This document shows positions 34,242 through 46,251 of a stretch of DNA of 64,000 nucleotides, piece by piece. The number at the start of each line of letters is the position of its first letter. Position 1 is the stretch's first letter. The notes below the pieces were generated by a model. That model worked only from the letters and a program-made list of their open reading frames with translations. It had not been told where the DNA came from and ran no database searches. The position numbers and the translations under genes were made by a program. Source of the DNA: Trichoplax adhaerens (lineage: Eukaryota; Placozoa; Uniplacotomia; Trichoplacea; Trichoplacidae); NCBI RefSeq assembly GCF_000150275.1, contig NW_002060953.1:1310367-1374366 (forward strand), read 5' to 3'.

Positions 34242-35477
34242 AATTAAAGTTTGCTCGTGCTGGTAAATATACCATAGTCATATTACTCGATATTCTAATT
34301 TAATGCCTTCTAGTCCATGTATATTCATTACGAACAATTGAAGATTGGCAATACTAACTAACGCAAATTTAATTAATGATAAGTATATATGACTAAGAAT
34401 TTCTGAATATCAGTAAAATTCAGCTTTTCAATATTCAAGGTTGTGCGATCTAAATAATGAATACTAAAATATAAGCTATTACAGATAGGACACAAAGTCG
34501 ATTTTATAACAGTATTAGTGGAATTTTGAGATTCTACTGATTGCATACACTCTTTAAATCATGAAGAAATTTTAAGAAATCGCCTGTTATTGCATTTTAG
34601 CTTGTAATCGTAAAAATTTTTTGGAAGGGATTGAAATCTTATCATTTTTTGTATATACTATTAGATTAAATTTGGAAGCAGCCTTTAAATTTCAATTGAA
34701 GATTAAATTACTTAATACATCGGATATTACGGTAATAGCTCGGAACATATTTATAATCTCATGACAGTATCATGAATTGATTTCCATAAGGAGCCTTTCT
34801 GTTATATTTCATTATTTAAAATGCATTGAAAGTAAACGTTAATGTTTTACAGTTGTATAAGCAAAAAATCTAGTATTAAATACATATAACTTTATGGCAT
34901 GCACAGAATTTCGGTGATTTGAATTCTTATTGTTTTCTTACAACATATTTATTCATGGCAAGCTAAATTAAATCGCTATATATGCTGCTTTTATAATTTA
35001 TCAGCCAAGATTCCCAAATAATAGCATATGAATTATAAATAGATAATAAAATGTACCAAAATTACTTAAAAAAAATATTCTTAAATTAGCTAAAAAATGT
35101 GAATGAACCAATAATGTTTACCTGTATTACACAAATCTTCATGGCAATAATATTATTAAAATTGGATCTAAGGCAATATTAACTTGTTTATCACATATCA
35201 CGTTAGAATGCCTTATGGATTCGCTAAGTGCTAGAAGGCTATGTATTGCAGTTAATCTCTGAAAATTCGTGCATTGCATTTAACTAGTAACCGATATGAA
35301 TTTAAATACTTGGTCAAGTATGAATAGTTTAACCGTGGATTTTTACTGTATACCTCATAATATTATAATAAATTTTTTCTGCTATGTAAAAGCGCTAGAG
35401 CTCTGCACTTGCATTTATTTCGTCTGTTATAAAGTGCTTGTGCGCTTTATTTTGCCACTGGCCATGTCTATGCAATA
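34242..35477. other. Intergenic, nothing recognisable
   Basis: AT-rich. A 71-codon frame at 35296-35511 runs into LTR-related sequence and shows no domain. Confidence 0.45.
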
Positions 35478-36380
35478 TGTGCTCGATCATGAAAATCCAA
35501 AATTTGTATAGAATAGAACTTTATTAGATCTTACACAAAGATAACGTATGTATTGCGGGGTCCTGCGTTGTCGCACATGTTTACAATTATAATAAGATTA
35601 TTAGTAGTTCAAGATAACCGTAATCGAGAAGAGAGTGCTTTTTAAGAGGGGTCATTCCAGCTTTGACATCAATCTTCGCTAGTTAGTCATTCATCTTCTG
35701 TTGACTAAATCGGCAGTCCCATATCGAGGTAAAGTTGCATGATCAATATCATCTGCTATTATTGAAGAATCAGAGTTAGAAATCAAGGTAATTTAAAACT
35801 ATCTCAGACATTGCATTAAGATAAAGGTAGTTTACCAATGTAGAATTTAATGCAGAATGCTGTACAATCCTCGGTAGACTTTATTATATACTACGCCATA
35901 TTTGTTAGATTGTACGATGTAATACTATATACAGTGTCAGTCAGTAATAGTAGTACGGTTAAGATTGCTTTTGTGTGTTTGCGCTAATTCGATAATACCT
36001 AAAGTTAGTAAGTTACAACTTGCTATCGTCACAATTTACATAATAATACTTGTGATTGAATAATTATAGTATTCTACAAACGTAACATACATACACTTGT
36101 TAATTCTACGTATTAATGGTGGATTGCACTGCGTAAACTAGCTAATTCACTGTTATACAAACTTGTAATTATAATGCGTTGTAAGTGTTAACGACGTAAG
36201 TATATAAGCCGCCACTTTTCAATACAATAAAGAGAAAGCAGAGTTAGTAGATAGTTTTACAATAACTTTAACTACGAGTTCAATTTTTTGTCTCAGTGCT
36301 AAGTGAGAGTAGTACGAACTTTTAATACAGATGTTAGTATTAACCCTCGATAGTAGTACACAACAGACATGGTGAGCTTT
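35478..36380. repeat. LTR-derived sequence, boundaries unresolved
   Basis: 35478-35550 resembles the reverse complement of a group III LTR 3' end (ATCATGAAAATCC and ACTTTATTAGATC blocks). Further right, + strand promoter-like DNA has TATATAAG near 36200 and AATAAA near 36225, spaced as in the other LTRs. No TSD pair was found, so two overlapping or nested decayed LTRs are likely. Confidence 0.4.
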
Positions 36381-37330
36381 TGTAAGCTTAGCTATATTTC
36401 TATTAATCGTGGATCATAATATTCAAGTTTACCCTTTAGGCAATTTTTACTCTCAGAAATTTTTAATCTTAGGCTTTTAGCTGACAAGACACAAATATCT
36501 TATAGCATTAAGATCCCAGTAATTGATTACTGCACCTTTTGCGCTATGATCGATCGTCGTCCGTTTACGAATTTATTTTGCAGGAAGACTAAAAATTTCC
36601 TGTTAATTGTAGAATCTTGTAAGAGCTTTACTTGATATATTAGTTTAATCATATTACGAACGTCATACAGCTAATCATTGCTACATGTCTCTTATGCAGC
36701 TTAGCCTAAGTTCGATTATCTCCATAGCATTTACAGATCGATAAAACCTAGAACTAATTTTTACACTACAGTGTTACTGTAATCAACTGTAAGTTACTTC
36801 CTACGGAACTTCTATCTTTAGATGTTCCTTAACTGACTAATCGAATGAATGATTAGAATCTTAGTCTGCACTAAACTAAGGTGAAGGATGACGTTCTTGA
36901 AGTATAAAAAATGATCTAGAAATATAGATAGATTATTTGTAAAAAGTATATGCGAATTCTTCAAATTAAGTTATTCATTACAGTCCTGACATTATAATCA
37001 GTAGAAAAACTTTAGATTAATCTATCGCAATAAGACGCTTACGTGAAATGATTTGGATCTACCGACCCAATTATGGGATCCATCTATAATCCTCACAAAT
37101 ATTATTTCAATGTTAATCTAAAACATTTTAAAATCAAAATGAAATACTCTATACTTGGACATCCATTTAGATAATTATCATCTTGCATGCTCTATCGTGC
37201 TGATAGATTTTCGAATATATTTAGCAGTATTTGCAAAATAAACGAATAGACTGATATCACAAGCATTGTAGCCTTAAGACTTGTCTGCAACAAGACAACA
37301 ATAACGAAACAGAATATCATCTTGTAAGTG
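36381..37330. other. Intergenic, upstream of the GPCR 6 relic
   Basis: AT-rich; nothing recognisable. A minus-strand frame at 37192-37467 is antisense to the pseudogene and not supported. Confidence 0.45.
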
Positions 37331-38724
37331 ATGGTTTCGAAGCATGGGCGTATAACTGGAGGCATCGCCAGCATAAACAATATATTGACATTGGTACCTC
37401 TAATAACATGCAATAACAGGAAAAATAAAACCGTAATGATCATTAATAGTTCCTTCACTATTAGCATTCTTTGGTGCGTTTACATTTTACTGAGATCGGC
37501 TGCTTTCAATTTAATTAGCAGAAATGGTATTCTTTGCTCCTTTTTATCCTTGTCTGGCTTGCCATTATTATTTAATAATAATCTCCGTCAATGCCTTTTA
37601 AGTATTAGTATAGATCGCTGTGACGCTGTAAAATTCCCTATCAAATACCGATGAGAGGATATAAAGAAATTATACTTTTATTTGATTATTTTATCATGAC
37701 TACTCTTATTAACTGCGCCTTTCATCCTATTTTGACGTTTTAGAGGATTTCTTCAGAACGATGCTACTTACTGCTTACCGCTATAATCATCATTACCTTA
37801 ACGAACATTTCTTTAACTGGAAAATTTTCGGTTGGTTTATATTGCCGTCATTAATTATAATCTTTTGGTTTTCTAGCATTTTACGCTATTTCAATCGTCG
37901 CCGGCGCCTAATAGTGACATCTACGACATCATCAGATCGCGAGACGGACCATTTTCACTAGTCTAAGCACAATACAAACCACACTTCAAATGGCGATCCT
38001 AGCTGAAATTTTTGTTATCATTGTAGTGGACGGGCAGTTAGCCCTAGGTTCGTAATCCGTCAACTCAAATTCTGATTTGTAAAAATCGAGCAAATCCCTA
38101 ATATGACACAAAATAGACAGCACTGTATAATTGACTTATAACAATTAAGTTTGATAACGTCCATATGTCGTCTGTCGGAAAAGAATTCCAATTTCTTCCC
38201 TTCATACTAATAGTCAAAAATAGCTAAGATACAATAAACCGGATAATCGACTTAGCCTCAACGATAACAATTTTGTAGAACTTATACAATATATCATCAA
38301 TACTTCCTCTACATAGGAGTCATCAATAACATTAGTCCATTGCCTAATAATATCGCTTAATATGGTTATCAGCTACGGCCTTGTACAGCACATACTTTAT
38401 TAAGACATATAGTTCTACACTACATAATATGACTGTATTACCTACTTAAAACTACTGCAATTAGCTGAAATCACTACAGTCATTATGCTACCTTACACTA
38501 TCATTTCTTTGGCTTTAATGGAATTAAGAAATCTGAGATCGATTCCTAGAACAAAACTCTTTCTTAAGTATTTTATAACAGTTAGATAATTGGCATTATC
38601 TAACAATTAATTAGTTTTGTAAACTTATTTTGCTGACATAATTCGGTCTTGTGTCGTGAATATATTATATCAAATAAAATATTCTACGCATCCAGTGTAT
38701 TTAGTACGTTCAAGGAAAATTTAG
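37331..38724 (+). pseudogene. GPCR 6 pseudogene: frameshifts, stops and a 457-bp insertion
   Basis: A broken member of the receptor family; the remains can be followed in three frames. TM1 to TM3 are read from the ATG at 37331: the TM3 signature has become NNNLRQC, and SIDRCDAVKFPIKYR follows. That frame then hits TGA at 37652-37654 but continues recognisably through TM4 with two more stops. TM5 to ICL3 (FFNWKIFGWFILP) lies in another frame at about 37800-37930. The start of TM6 (LQMAILAEIFV) lies in a third frame from about 37975. TM6 is cut at 38021 by an insertion and resumes in the same frame at 38479 (IMLPYTII). A TM7 and helix 8 relic follows with three more stops, ending ...TYFADIIR. 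The frame closes at TAG 38722-38724. It cannot encode a receptor. Confidence 0.9.
38022..38478. mobile_element. 457-bp insertion in GPCR 6 TM6, TSD ATCAT/GTCAT
   Basis: Begins TGTAGTG and ends CACTACA, so the tips are inverted repeats with LTR-style TG...CA. The flanks ATCAT (38017-38021) and GTCAT (38479-38483) are a 4/5 match. Removing the insert and one flank joins the TM6 halves in frame. The TG...CA ends and 5-bp duplication fit a solo LTR, but it is not clearly related to groups I-IV, and a small DNA element remains possible. Confidence 0.7.
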
Positions 38725-39160
38725 CAAACGCTTTATAGCATACCAATATGATCGTAAGATACTTAAGCGTGAGCAAGCTTTAAATTTGAAGGCAAATACG
38801 TATATTGTACATATGTTTCTCATTATAATTACGAATAGTTATAACCCTATAGCTTAATCAGAAATAATTAAAATTAAATGTGAATCATAATATTATGTAA
38901 TTCTAGTAGAATTAATCAGATTATTTAAATTTAGCTATAGGGTTTTCTCTGTAAGAAACTCTTAAAATTCAGACATTTGTTTACTTTAATTATAATGAGG
39001 GCTATTTACTCGTTTTAAAATTAATTCTAACTTGAACTTAAAGTTGAACAAATATGGCAAATTTTGAAAAAAAATTAATGCAATCGTTTCGTTACGATGC
39101 GTCTTAGGAAGCACTATACGACATCTCTTCGTTGTAACAACTCTATTTGGTTTATTGCAC
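38725..39160. other. Intergenic, nothing recognisable
   Basis: AT-rich spacer between the GPCR 6 relic and the next LTR. Confidence 0.5.
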
Positions 39161-39687
39161 TGTTGCGGTGTTGCCTTGTCATTAGGATAGTTTAATAAGT
39201 ACAGTAGTAGCTACTATGGAGAATATCCATATTTGTAGTGCTAGGTAAGATAAGTAATGCCTTAATGTGGATCTTGTTTGTAATAGTTCATTACATATTT
39301 GATATTGATTTTTAATGTGTGATAGATAGCAGTAAGATGATTTAAGTTCTAGTTGATGATAGTAGAATTAGAAAACATAGAGCTTAGATTAAGATTAAGT
39401 ATGAGTAAGAGATTCAAAATATTTACTGATAGAAAAACTATGTATGGAACATCTCAGTTCGAGATGTTTCTCCTAGTAAGGTAAAATAATAATACAGTTG
39501 TTGTTTACAAGTTAGATGGTTCCTAAATAAACGGGAACATTTGAGTGGAGTGGTGTGGTAAAAAGTCGTAGATGTATCTTTACTAATAAAAGTGTGTATT
39601 TAACTTTAAATAATAGGGCGCTTAAGTCAGTAGCTTCTTATAGACTATTACTGTACGTTACCTTGTCGCAGAAATGAAATTGTGACA
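39161..39687 (+). mobile_element. LTR, group II-like, 527 bp, no TSD
   Basis: The 3' end (TTACCTTGTCGCAGAAATGA then TTGTGACA) aligns with group II ends, and the 5' end reads TGTTGCGGTGTTGCC. The first roughly 220 bp recur in inverted orientation at about 40434-40634. The flanks TGCAC and ATAAC do not match, so the TSD is lost or a border is off. Confidence 0.65.
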
Positions 39688-40038
39688 ATAACAATTTCAT
39701 ATATAAGATTTTCTCAATTGCTGGCTATATTAAATTTATTTATTTCAAATACCTACTAGAAATATTTACAATTCCATCATAAAATTTTATGGAATTACTT
39801 TATCATTAGCAATAAAAATTCTTGAATTATTGTTTTATATTTATAAGGAGTTCAAACAAAATACTATCGTAAGGTATGCATCTATATTCAAGTTATTTCT
39901 ATGGCTATTACAATATGAATCTAGTAAATACATAGCTTCTGATTTAAGAGTTCTTTTGCTTTAGTCTTAGACTATTTATAGCTGACCCACCTATACTTTG
40001 CTCCGTATAGCGATGATAATGATTTCATTTATCGAAAA
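39688..40038. other. Spacer between two opposed LTRs
   Basis: About 350 bp of AT-rich DNA between LTRs in opposite orientation. No primer-binding site, polypurine tract or coding frame was seen. Confidence 0.4.
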
Positions 40039-40634
40039 GTCACAAACCAGCTTTGCGAAAAAAATAATGTAAAGGTCAACCTCTTTAAATTCTCAGCAAT
40101 TTGTACGTTTATGACTTTACGTTAGGTAAAGCAATACTTTTAGATATGGACATCTTCTAGCTGATTTTATTTAATCAAGCTTTAGTATGTCCGTTCACAG
40201 AATGATTTTAGTATACTTATGATCTTTTATTAATCAGAATTACAACCACGAGAGCTTTTACAGTAATTAATTACTATATAAGATTTAGTGTTCCAGTAAA
40301 ATATATAATTTAATCTAGCACCCTATAACTTCACGGATTCTAACTGTAAATAAGTAATTATAATTACCATTGTAATTGTTCAATTTAATGAATTTAGCCA
40401 CTTATTTTTTAGAAAGAAAATTTTTGTGTCAACTATCATCAACTAGAACTTGAATCATCTTACTGCTATCTATCACACATTAATAATCAATATCAAATAT
40501 GTAATGAACTATTACAAACAACATCCACATTAAGGCATTACTTATCTTACCTAGCATTACAAATATGAATATTCTCCATACTAGCTACTACTGTACTTAT
40601 TAAAATATCCTAATGGCAAGGCAATACCGTAACA
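40039..40634 (-). mobile_element. LTR, group II-like, reverse, about 596 bp
   Basis: The left edge GTCACAAACCAGC is the complement of a group II 3' end. The right edge ATACCGTAACA is the complement of the 5' end TGTTACGGTATTGCC and matches the start of the LTR at 39161. The middle tracks the 7718-8153 LTR in reverse. No TSD is clear. It may be a mosaic of two LTRs. Confidence 0.6.
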
Positions 40635-42170
40635 GCTAATTACTACAAAATTCTGTACATGATAACTAAATCGTAATAACATTATTGTTATTAAAAATAC
40701 TGATAGCGCGATAAATATGTTTAATACGATTGATATAGTATGAAATAAAAATCAATTAAAAGTAAAGAAAGTTATGTTATATTGTGTTGTGCCTTAGAAC
40801 GTATACTTCGTAAAGATTTCAGTTACTTTATCGTAGGCTAGAGAAATGCTATTACGAATTAAAGTAAAATTCACTAGAAGAAGAGAGTAATTTCTTGTGT
40901 CATAAGGGTAGTTGTAGCACACAAAAATCTGCATAAACCAGACATGTCATCCAAATCTTTATTACATAATAACTATTATCAAACTGAGTGCGTTATATAA
41001 AATTGTAGTACTGGTTTACTTTCAGGTTTTGTTTGCATAATATTTCTCTTAGTATTCGCTAATACTTAACGATTTATTACATCAAGAAGCCAAAGTAATC
41101 ACATTAACACCAAAACGTATTAGTCTACAATATGCCGTAGTTATAGACTAGCTAACCTCACTCTCTAAAAATAAATAACTTTAGTGTTACTTATTTTGAT
41201 AACTGTTACCAAATCTCATTTTCTCAAACTAGGCAAACTATCAGCAATTGCTTAGATAACCGTTGCTTTAAAGCTGTTTAGCTACTAACATGTAATAACT
41301 GACTCTTGGGATTTATCGTAACTTATCTATTATTAGATTATATCCAAGACTAACAATTAAAGCATTAATATTCTCTCCTCCTGAAAATTTAAGAATTCAT
41401 AAATTTAAATAAATAGAGGAAGATAACCTAACTTATAGATATCATATGTGGATATCCAAATATAACTATTGCTAATGAAAAATCAACTATCCATTAAAGT
41501 ACATATAATGCATCAGAATAATGTGTCCATGCTAAGGATAATGTCACTATAGAAGCAGCAGAAATCATACGAAATGCTCAGAAATCATTAGAACCTCTGC
41601 ATGCTTCATTATGTAATTGGTAAGCTAGGCTATCTTGGATCAATTTAAGAAACTCCCAACAAACCGTAAAAATAATATCAGTCTGAGCAGCCAGCAGAAA
41701 TGATCAAAAGATAATAGACTAGCTGATAAAAATATAAGGTTATGACTATAATTCATAGCTTTCTGAAAGATATGATGATTAAGTTACTTAGTTTTTGTAA
41801 AAAAAAATACAAGATTATTAATCACGGTATTGTTTGAATCCATGGGTCTTTCTACATTTTACTGTTATTCTAGAAATTCTTTAAAATTCTTTAAATTTTT
41901 AAGCAGTCTAGTTGTAGGGTTTACAAGGATATTATGATAGGCCGTATATTTTCACTGTTTATTTATAACTACTACTTATAATCCGTAAATCTTAAATTTG
42001 AACAAATTCCCAAAAATTAAATGGAGTAAGAGAACACTGTATAGGTGCATATGGTAAGAAGGAACGAAAAATATTATCTAAATAATTCTGGTAGCAGACA
42101 TGCACGTACACAGCTGTAATTACATAACAAATTAAGTGAGGCTGAAATTAAGAAATTCGAAGTGATGCGC
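40635..42170. other. Intergenic, nothing recognisable
   Basis: AT-rich; short frames only. Confidence 0.45.
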
Positions 42171-43177
42171 TGTTGTGAAGTAACTTCGTATTGTGATCGT
42201 AGACTATTAGCTATATTTAGTATGATGTACGGTTATGTCGTTTCTATATTTATGTTATGATATATTTAGTAGTTCATAATTATAGATTGTATGGTAGGAA
42301 TTTTATGCTAGAGTACAGATAACTATATACGGTAAAACATTGAGTTACTTATAAGGTTACAGGTAGAAATATAATTGTAAATCATATATTATGATATGCT
42401 TAGTGCATTGTACTTTGAGTGTTAGAAATAATGTCTTCGAGAATACTGAAATCATTTCTGTATTGGATTAATGATGATTCGCTGTAAAATATTGTGACTA
42501 AAAATATGCTAAGTAAAAGTAAAATATGGTGGAATGCTGTCATGCTGATGTCACGGTACGAACTACCGCGAAGAAATCGCTATCTAAATTTGCTTAATAT
42601 AATATTGTGATATTATATTACAACTAGTTACTTATAATAGGAATTACTCTAATTATAAATGTGTTACAGTAAATTTAATGCTGTGCTGTGATGTGCACTG
42701 AAATGGTTCTATGAATGGACATATTGTAGTCCAACTGTGAAAAATTAGTTAGCAGATGTTCTCACCTAAGTATTTTTATAAGATAAATCGTGATTGTTAG
42801 CGGCTGTAGAAGGGTATATAAGCCCGTCAGATAGTTGAATAAAGTAGTTCTCAATTGTCTAGTTGAGTTTAACGTAGAATCAAAGGCGTCTAAATTCTTG
42901 TGAGTAGGGATACTGAATGTCGGAGACTATAGTAATTTAGAGATTTATTTTACGTTATTCTTGTCACGAAGCTGGCTTATGACAGCTGATTGTAGTTGCG
43001 AAGGCTAGGGGAGAGTATAAAAGCAGGAGACATTAGATTATCTGACTGTTCTTTCTAGGAAAGGTTCAGCATTTGTATTCAGCTAGGGTAGAGCTGTGTT
43101 AGCTGGTCATTGTATTAAATCTAATAAAGTTCTAATTTTTTATAACTTTGAAATTTCAGTGATCGGATTTTATCACA
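42171..43177 (+). mobile_element. LTR, group III, split by a nested LTR
   Basis: Without the insertion at 42549-42984 and one TSD copy this is about 566 bp and colinear with 43287-43849 and with the reverse of 29710-30261. It starts TGTTGTGAAGTAAC and ends TTTTATCACA. TATAAAAG is at 43016-43023 and AATAAAG follows near 43122. Outer flanks do not match, so the TSD has decayed or the 5' edge is off by a few bases. Confidence 0.85.
42549..42984 (+). mobile_element. Solo LTR, group II, 436 bp, TSD GCTGA, nested
   Basis: The element starts TGTCACGGTACG, ends GGCTTATGACA, and is flanked by GCTGA at 42544-42548 and 42985-42989. It is the same length as the LTR at 7718-8153. The 5' hairpin pairs CGGTA with TACCG. 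TATATAAG is at 42815-42822. It sits inside an older group III LTR. Confidence 0.95.
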
Positions 43178-43286
43178 ACTTTAAACTCATAAAAGGCATC
43201 TCTACGCTAGACAACATAATCGAGCGATAAATAATTGCTAAATATTTATGCGAAAATATCTGTGTAATCATTATTCATTGCCCTTT

Positions 43287-43849
43287 TGTAACGAAATTTG
43301 GTAATGTGATTGTACACTTCTAGCCATGTTAGTAAGATGTATGGGAGCATAACTTTCTATACTTATCTTAAGACGTATTTAGTAGCTCACTACTATGAAC
43401 TGTAATAGTAGATTCTATGCTATAGCACTGATGACTATATATAGTAAGACGTTGAGTTACTATTAAGGCTAGAGGTAAAAATAGAACTGTAATTTATCTA
43501 TTAGGATATACTTAGTTTACCGTAATTTGACTACTAAGAATAGTATCTACCGAAATGCTGTAGTTGTGTCTATATCAGATTAATGATGGATGGCTGAAAA
43601 ATATTGTCTCTAATAATAGTTTGACTATGTGTACATGGAGGTAGAATGTTGCTATGCTGATTATGGCTGGGACTGCTACAAAATGAATATAAATTGGCTA
43701 CTTTAGACTATTCAGTTCGTTCTTTCTAGAAGTCCTGTAATAGTTGTATTAGGCTAGAGTAGAGGTGTGTGTAGATAGTCTTTGTATTAGATCTACCAAA
43801 GTTCTAATTTTTTACAACTTTGGAATTTTCGTGATTGGATTATATCACA
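43287..43849 (+). mobile_element. Solo LTR, group III, 563 bp, TSD CCTTT/CTTTT
   Basis: Starts TGTAACGAAATTTGG, ends TTATATCACA, and is flanked by CCTTT (43282-43286) and CTTTT (43850-43854), a 4/5 match in low-complexity DNA. It is colinear with 42171-43177 just upstream, in the same orientation. Confidence 0.82.
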
Positions 43850-46251
43850 CTTTTTTATAATCCTTCTACAAAATAGCCGTTTAATTCTCATAAATCATGA
43901 CTCATACATTGAAATTATCTTATGACCACAACATAATTCTATAAAACAAATTCTCTTCATTAGAAATATCAATTGATATTAGCAAATAAATCACGTAAAA
44001 GTAGCTAAATTTGAAGAATGATACGTCGTGGTTTAAGCTTGAAGGTTTTAAAGCTATATTTAGATACATTGCAGCAAAGCATTATTTTCTATTAGATAGT
44101 CTTCATTCAACTACGTCAGTGACATAAACTTCCGCAGGCTGATTTATATACCCTAAATATTTCCCCAAAAAGGGTTCAAGGTCAAACGACATTAAAAATT
44201 TGTATTTTACATCACGAAATGAAATTTCAAGGTATCATCAAAACTTTATGGACAACCAAATGTGTCTAAGCAAAAATTAAATGTTTTAGCATTAAAAATT
44301 TTCGCCTTATCTATTCCCAAAAGGGTATCTTTATTGACCACATATGGTAGCTAACAAGAAAGAAAATTTATTTAGCGGTCAAATTATCAATTTTTTGTAT
44401 TCTAAATTTCCGTAACTTTACTTTGCTTAGCTACACTAGTTATTTGGCTATCAACTCTAACTTATGAATTCAAAGAAATGAAACAAATTCGATAAACACG
44501 TATTTCTTTTATATAACTAACTCCGGGATGTGTCTTGTTTGGAGACTAACTTTTCTAACTGTAGAGATTTGAGATAGACAACAGGGGTTCACACTAATTA
44601 AGTTTAGTTTTATTTATTACTAGCTACTTCATAGATTAATATTAGTGTACTCTAAACTAGTTTCAGTGGAACTGAATTTAAAATAAATAGCCAAGCATAT
44701 ATAGCTAACTCCCAAGTCGAACAGATGCCCCGGTGCTAGTCTCTTATACAGAATTAAATAATATAATTTAGCACATAATATTCCTAAATAATGTTTTTAT
44801 CATCTCAAGTTAATTTACTAAGTTACATCTTTCATACAAACACCTTAAATATCTGCTAGCTGTAAACAAGTTGTTTCAAGCTCCGTAACAGCGATATTTC
44901 ATGTTTGAATACTAATAATTGCTAAATGTACTTTAAAATTGTTTCTGAAATATGATCAACACAATTTTAGTAGTAAAAACATAACTTATTAGAGTAAAAG
45001 CGGTCCCGTACTGAAAAGTTTGCAATAGAGTCAACAGAATTACTTTATAATATAAAAATATCACTTTAAGGGTCGTGCTCCTTTTAAGAATAATTAGTTA
45101 GCTTGCAATTAGATCTGAAATAAATCCTTCTAAGCTAATCATGTGACCATTAGCTAAAAGCTAACTTCATTGTGTGATATAAGTCATTACATACATAAGA
45201 GTATCAGTAATAGTAATCTGAAAATCAAATACTGTAATTTTTTTGTATTAAGGTACATTCCACTAATATTTAATTGTAAATCCACTTTAAGAGTTTACCA
45301 ACACTCGAATTAATAAATATTTATATGTAATTTTATTGCCATGAATTATAAATTAGCTGTCTTGATATCAGCCAAATCAAAACAAAATAACAGACGCGAC
45401 ATCATATTATGGTATTAGGAAAGATGTTTGGAAAAGAAATACTCAAGTTGTCGCTAACAAACTGATGAATAATTCTTTTATTATTAAATTCGATTAAAAT
45501 CATTTTTATTTGCATATACTAATAACAACATATTATCTTATTTGAAACAAATTTAATACTTAGTGAAATTATGATAGTTACAGTAAATATTTGACGTAAC
45601 CACATGATAATTAATTGACTGTGTTGTTGAGGTTTAATGAAATGAAGAATTTACTAACACAAACAGTATAGGAGACACTGTGAGTAGTATGTAGCTAGCC
45701 GATATAATAGATAATACATAGTTCTTAACTATCTAAATTATTAATGACATTATTCAGAACCTTTCTTAGTCAATATTTTTATGCATTATCTAATCTTTAA
45801 TGTAAATTTCATGATACTAAGAATTCGTTGTGATAGTTGTAAGTAATATCATATAGCTGTTTACCAACACAGCGCATAAATTCTTATAAATTAAAATATA
45901 ATTTAATTTTGAAAGCGCAACGATATGAAATAATTGACTTCAGCGACAGCGAAAACAAAATTGACCGTGACATTAATTAATATTTAATAGATATCCAAAA
46001 TATTCTACTAAACAACAAAATTATTGTAGAAATTCAGTAAGGTATAAAATAGATCCATTAGATGAGTTTGATCATTTAGAAATTTTTCTCCTCGGCAGCA
46101 ATTTTTATTAATCAGTTCTCGAACTCATAGTTATGCGAATGTTCGAGGCACATTATAAAATCTCAACCCTATTCGTCTATTAAGATCATTTAACGGTTTC
46201 TGCTAATTCGAAAGTGTCATTTAGTGTATAAGTAATTCTAAACTAAAAATC
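43850..46251. other. Intergenic, upstream of GPCR 7
   Basis: AT-rich with no supported gene or repeat boundary. A TGACGTAA half-CRE-like site lies near 45591. Confidence 0.45.

Noticed and set aside
35296-35511. 71-codon + strand frame
   Set aside because: Its end runs into LTR-like sequence at 35478 and it shows no domain.
37192-37467. Minus-strand 91-codon frame, and similar ones opposite intact receptors (for example 32538-32834, 60976-61311)
   Set aside because: They are antisense shadows of the receptor coding sequence.
38382-38410. LYSTYFIKT-like reading that resembles helix 8 of the receptors
   Set aside because: It lies inside the 457-bp insertion of GPCR 6. The true TM7/helix 8 relic is at about 38560-38655 in the pseudogene frame.
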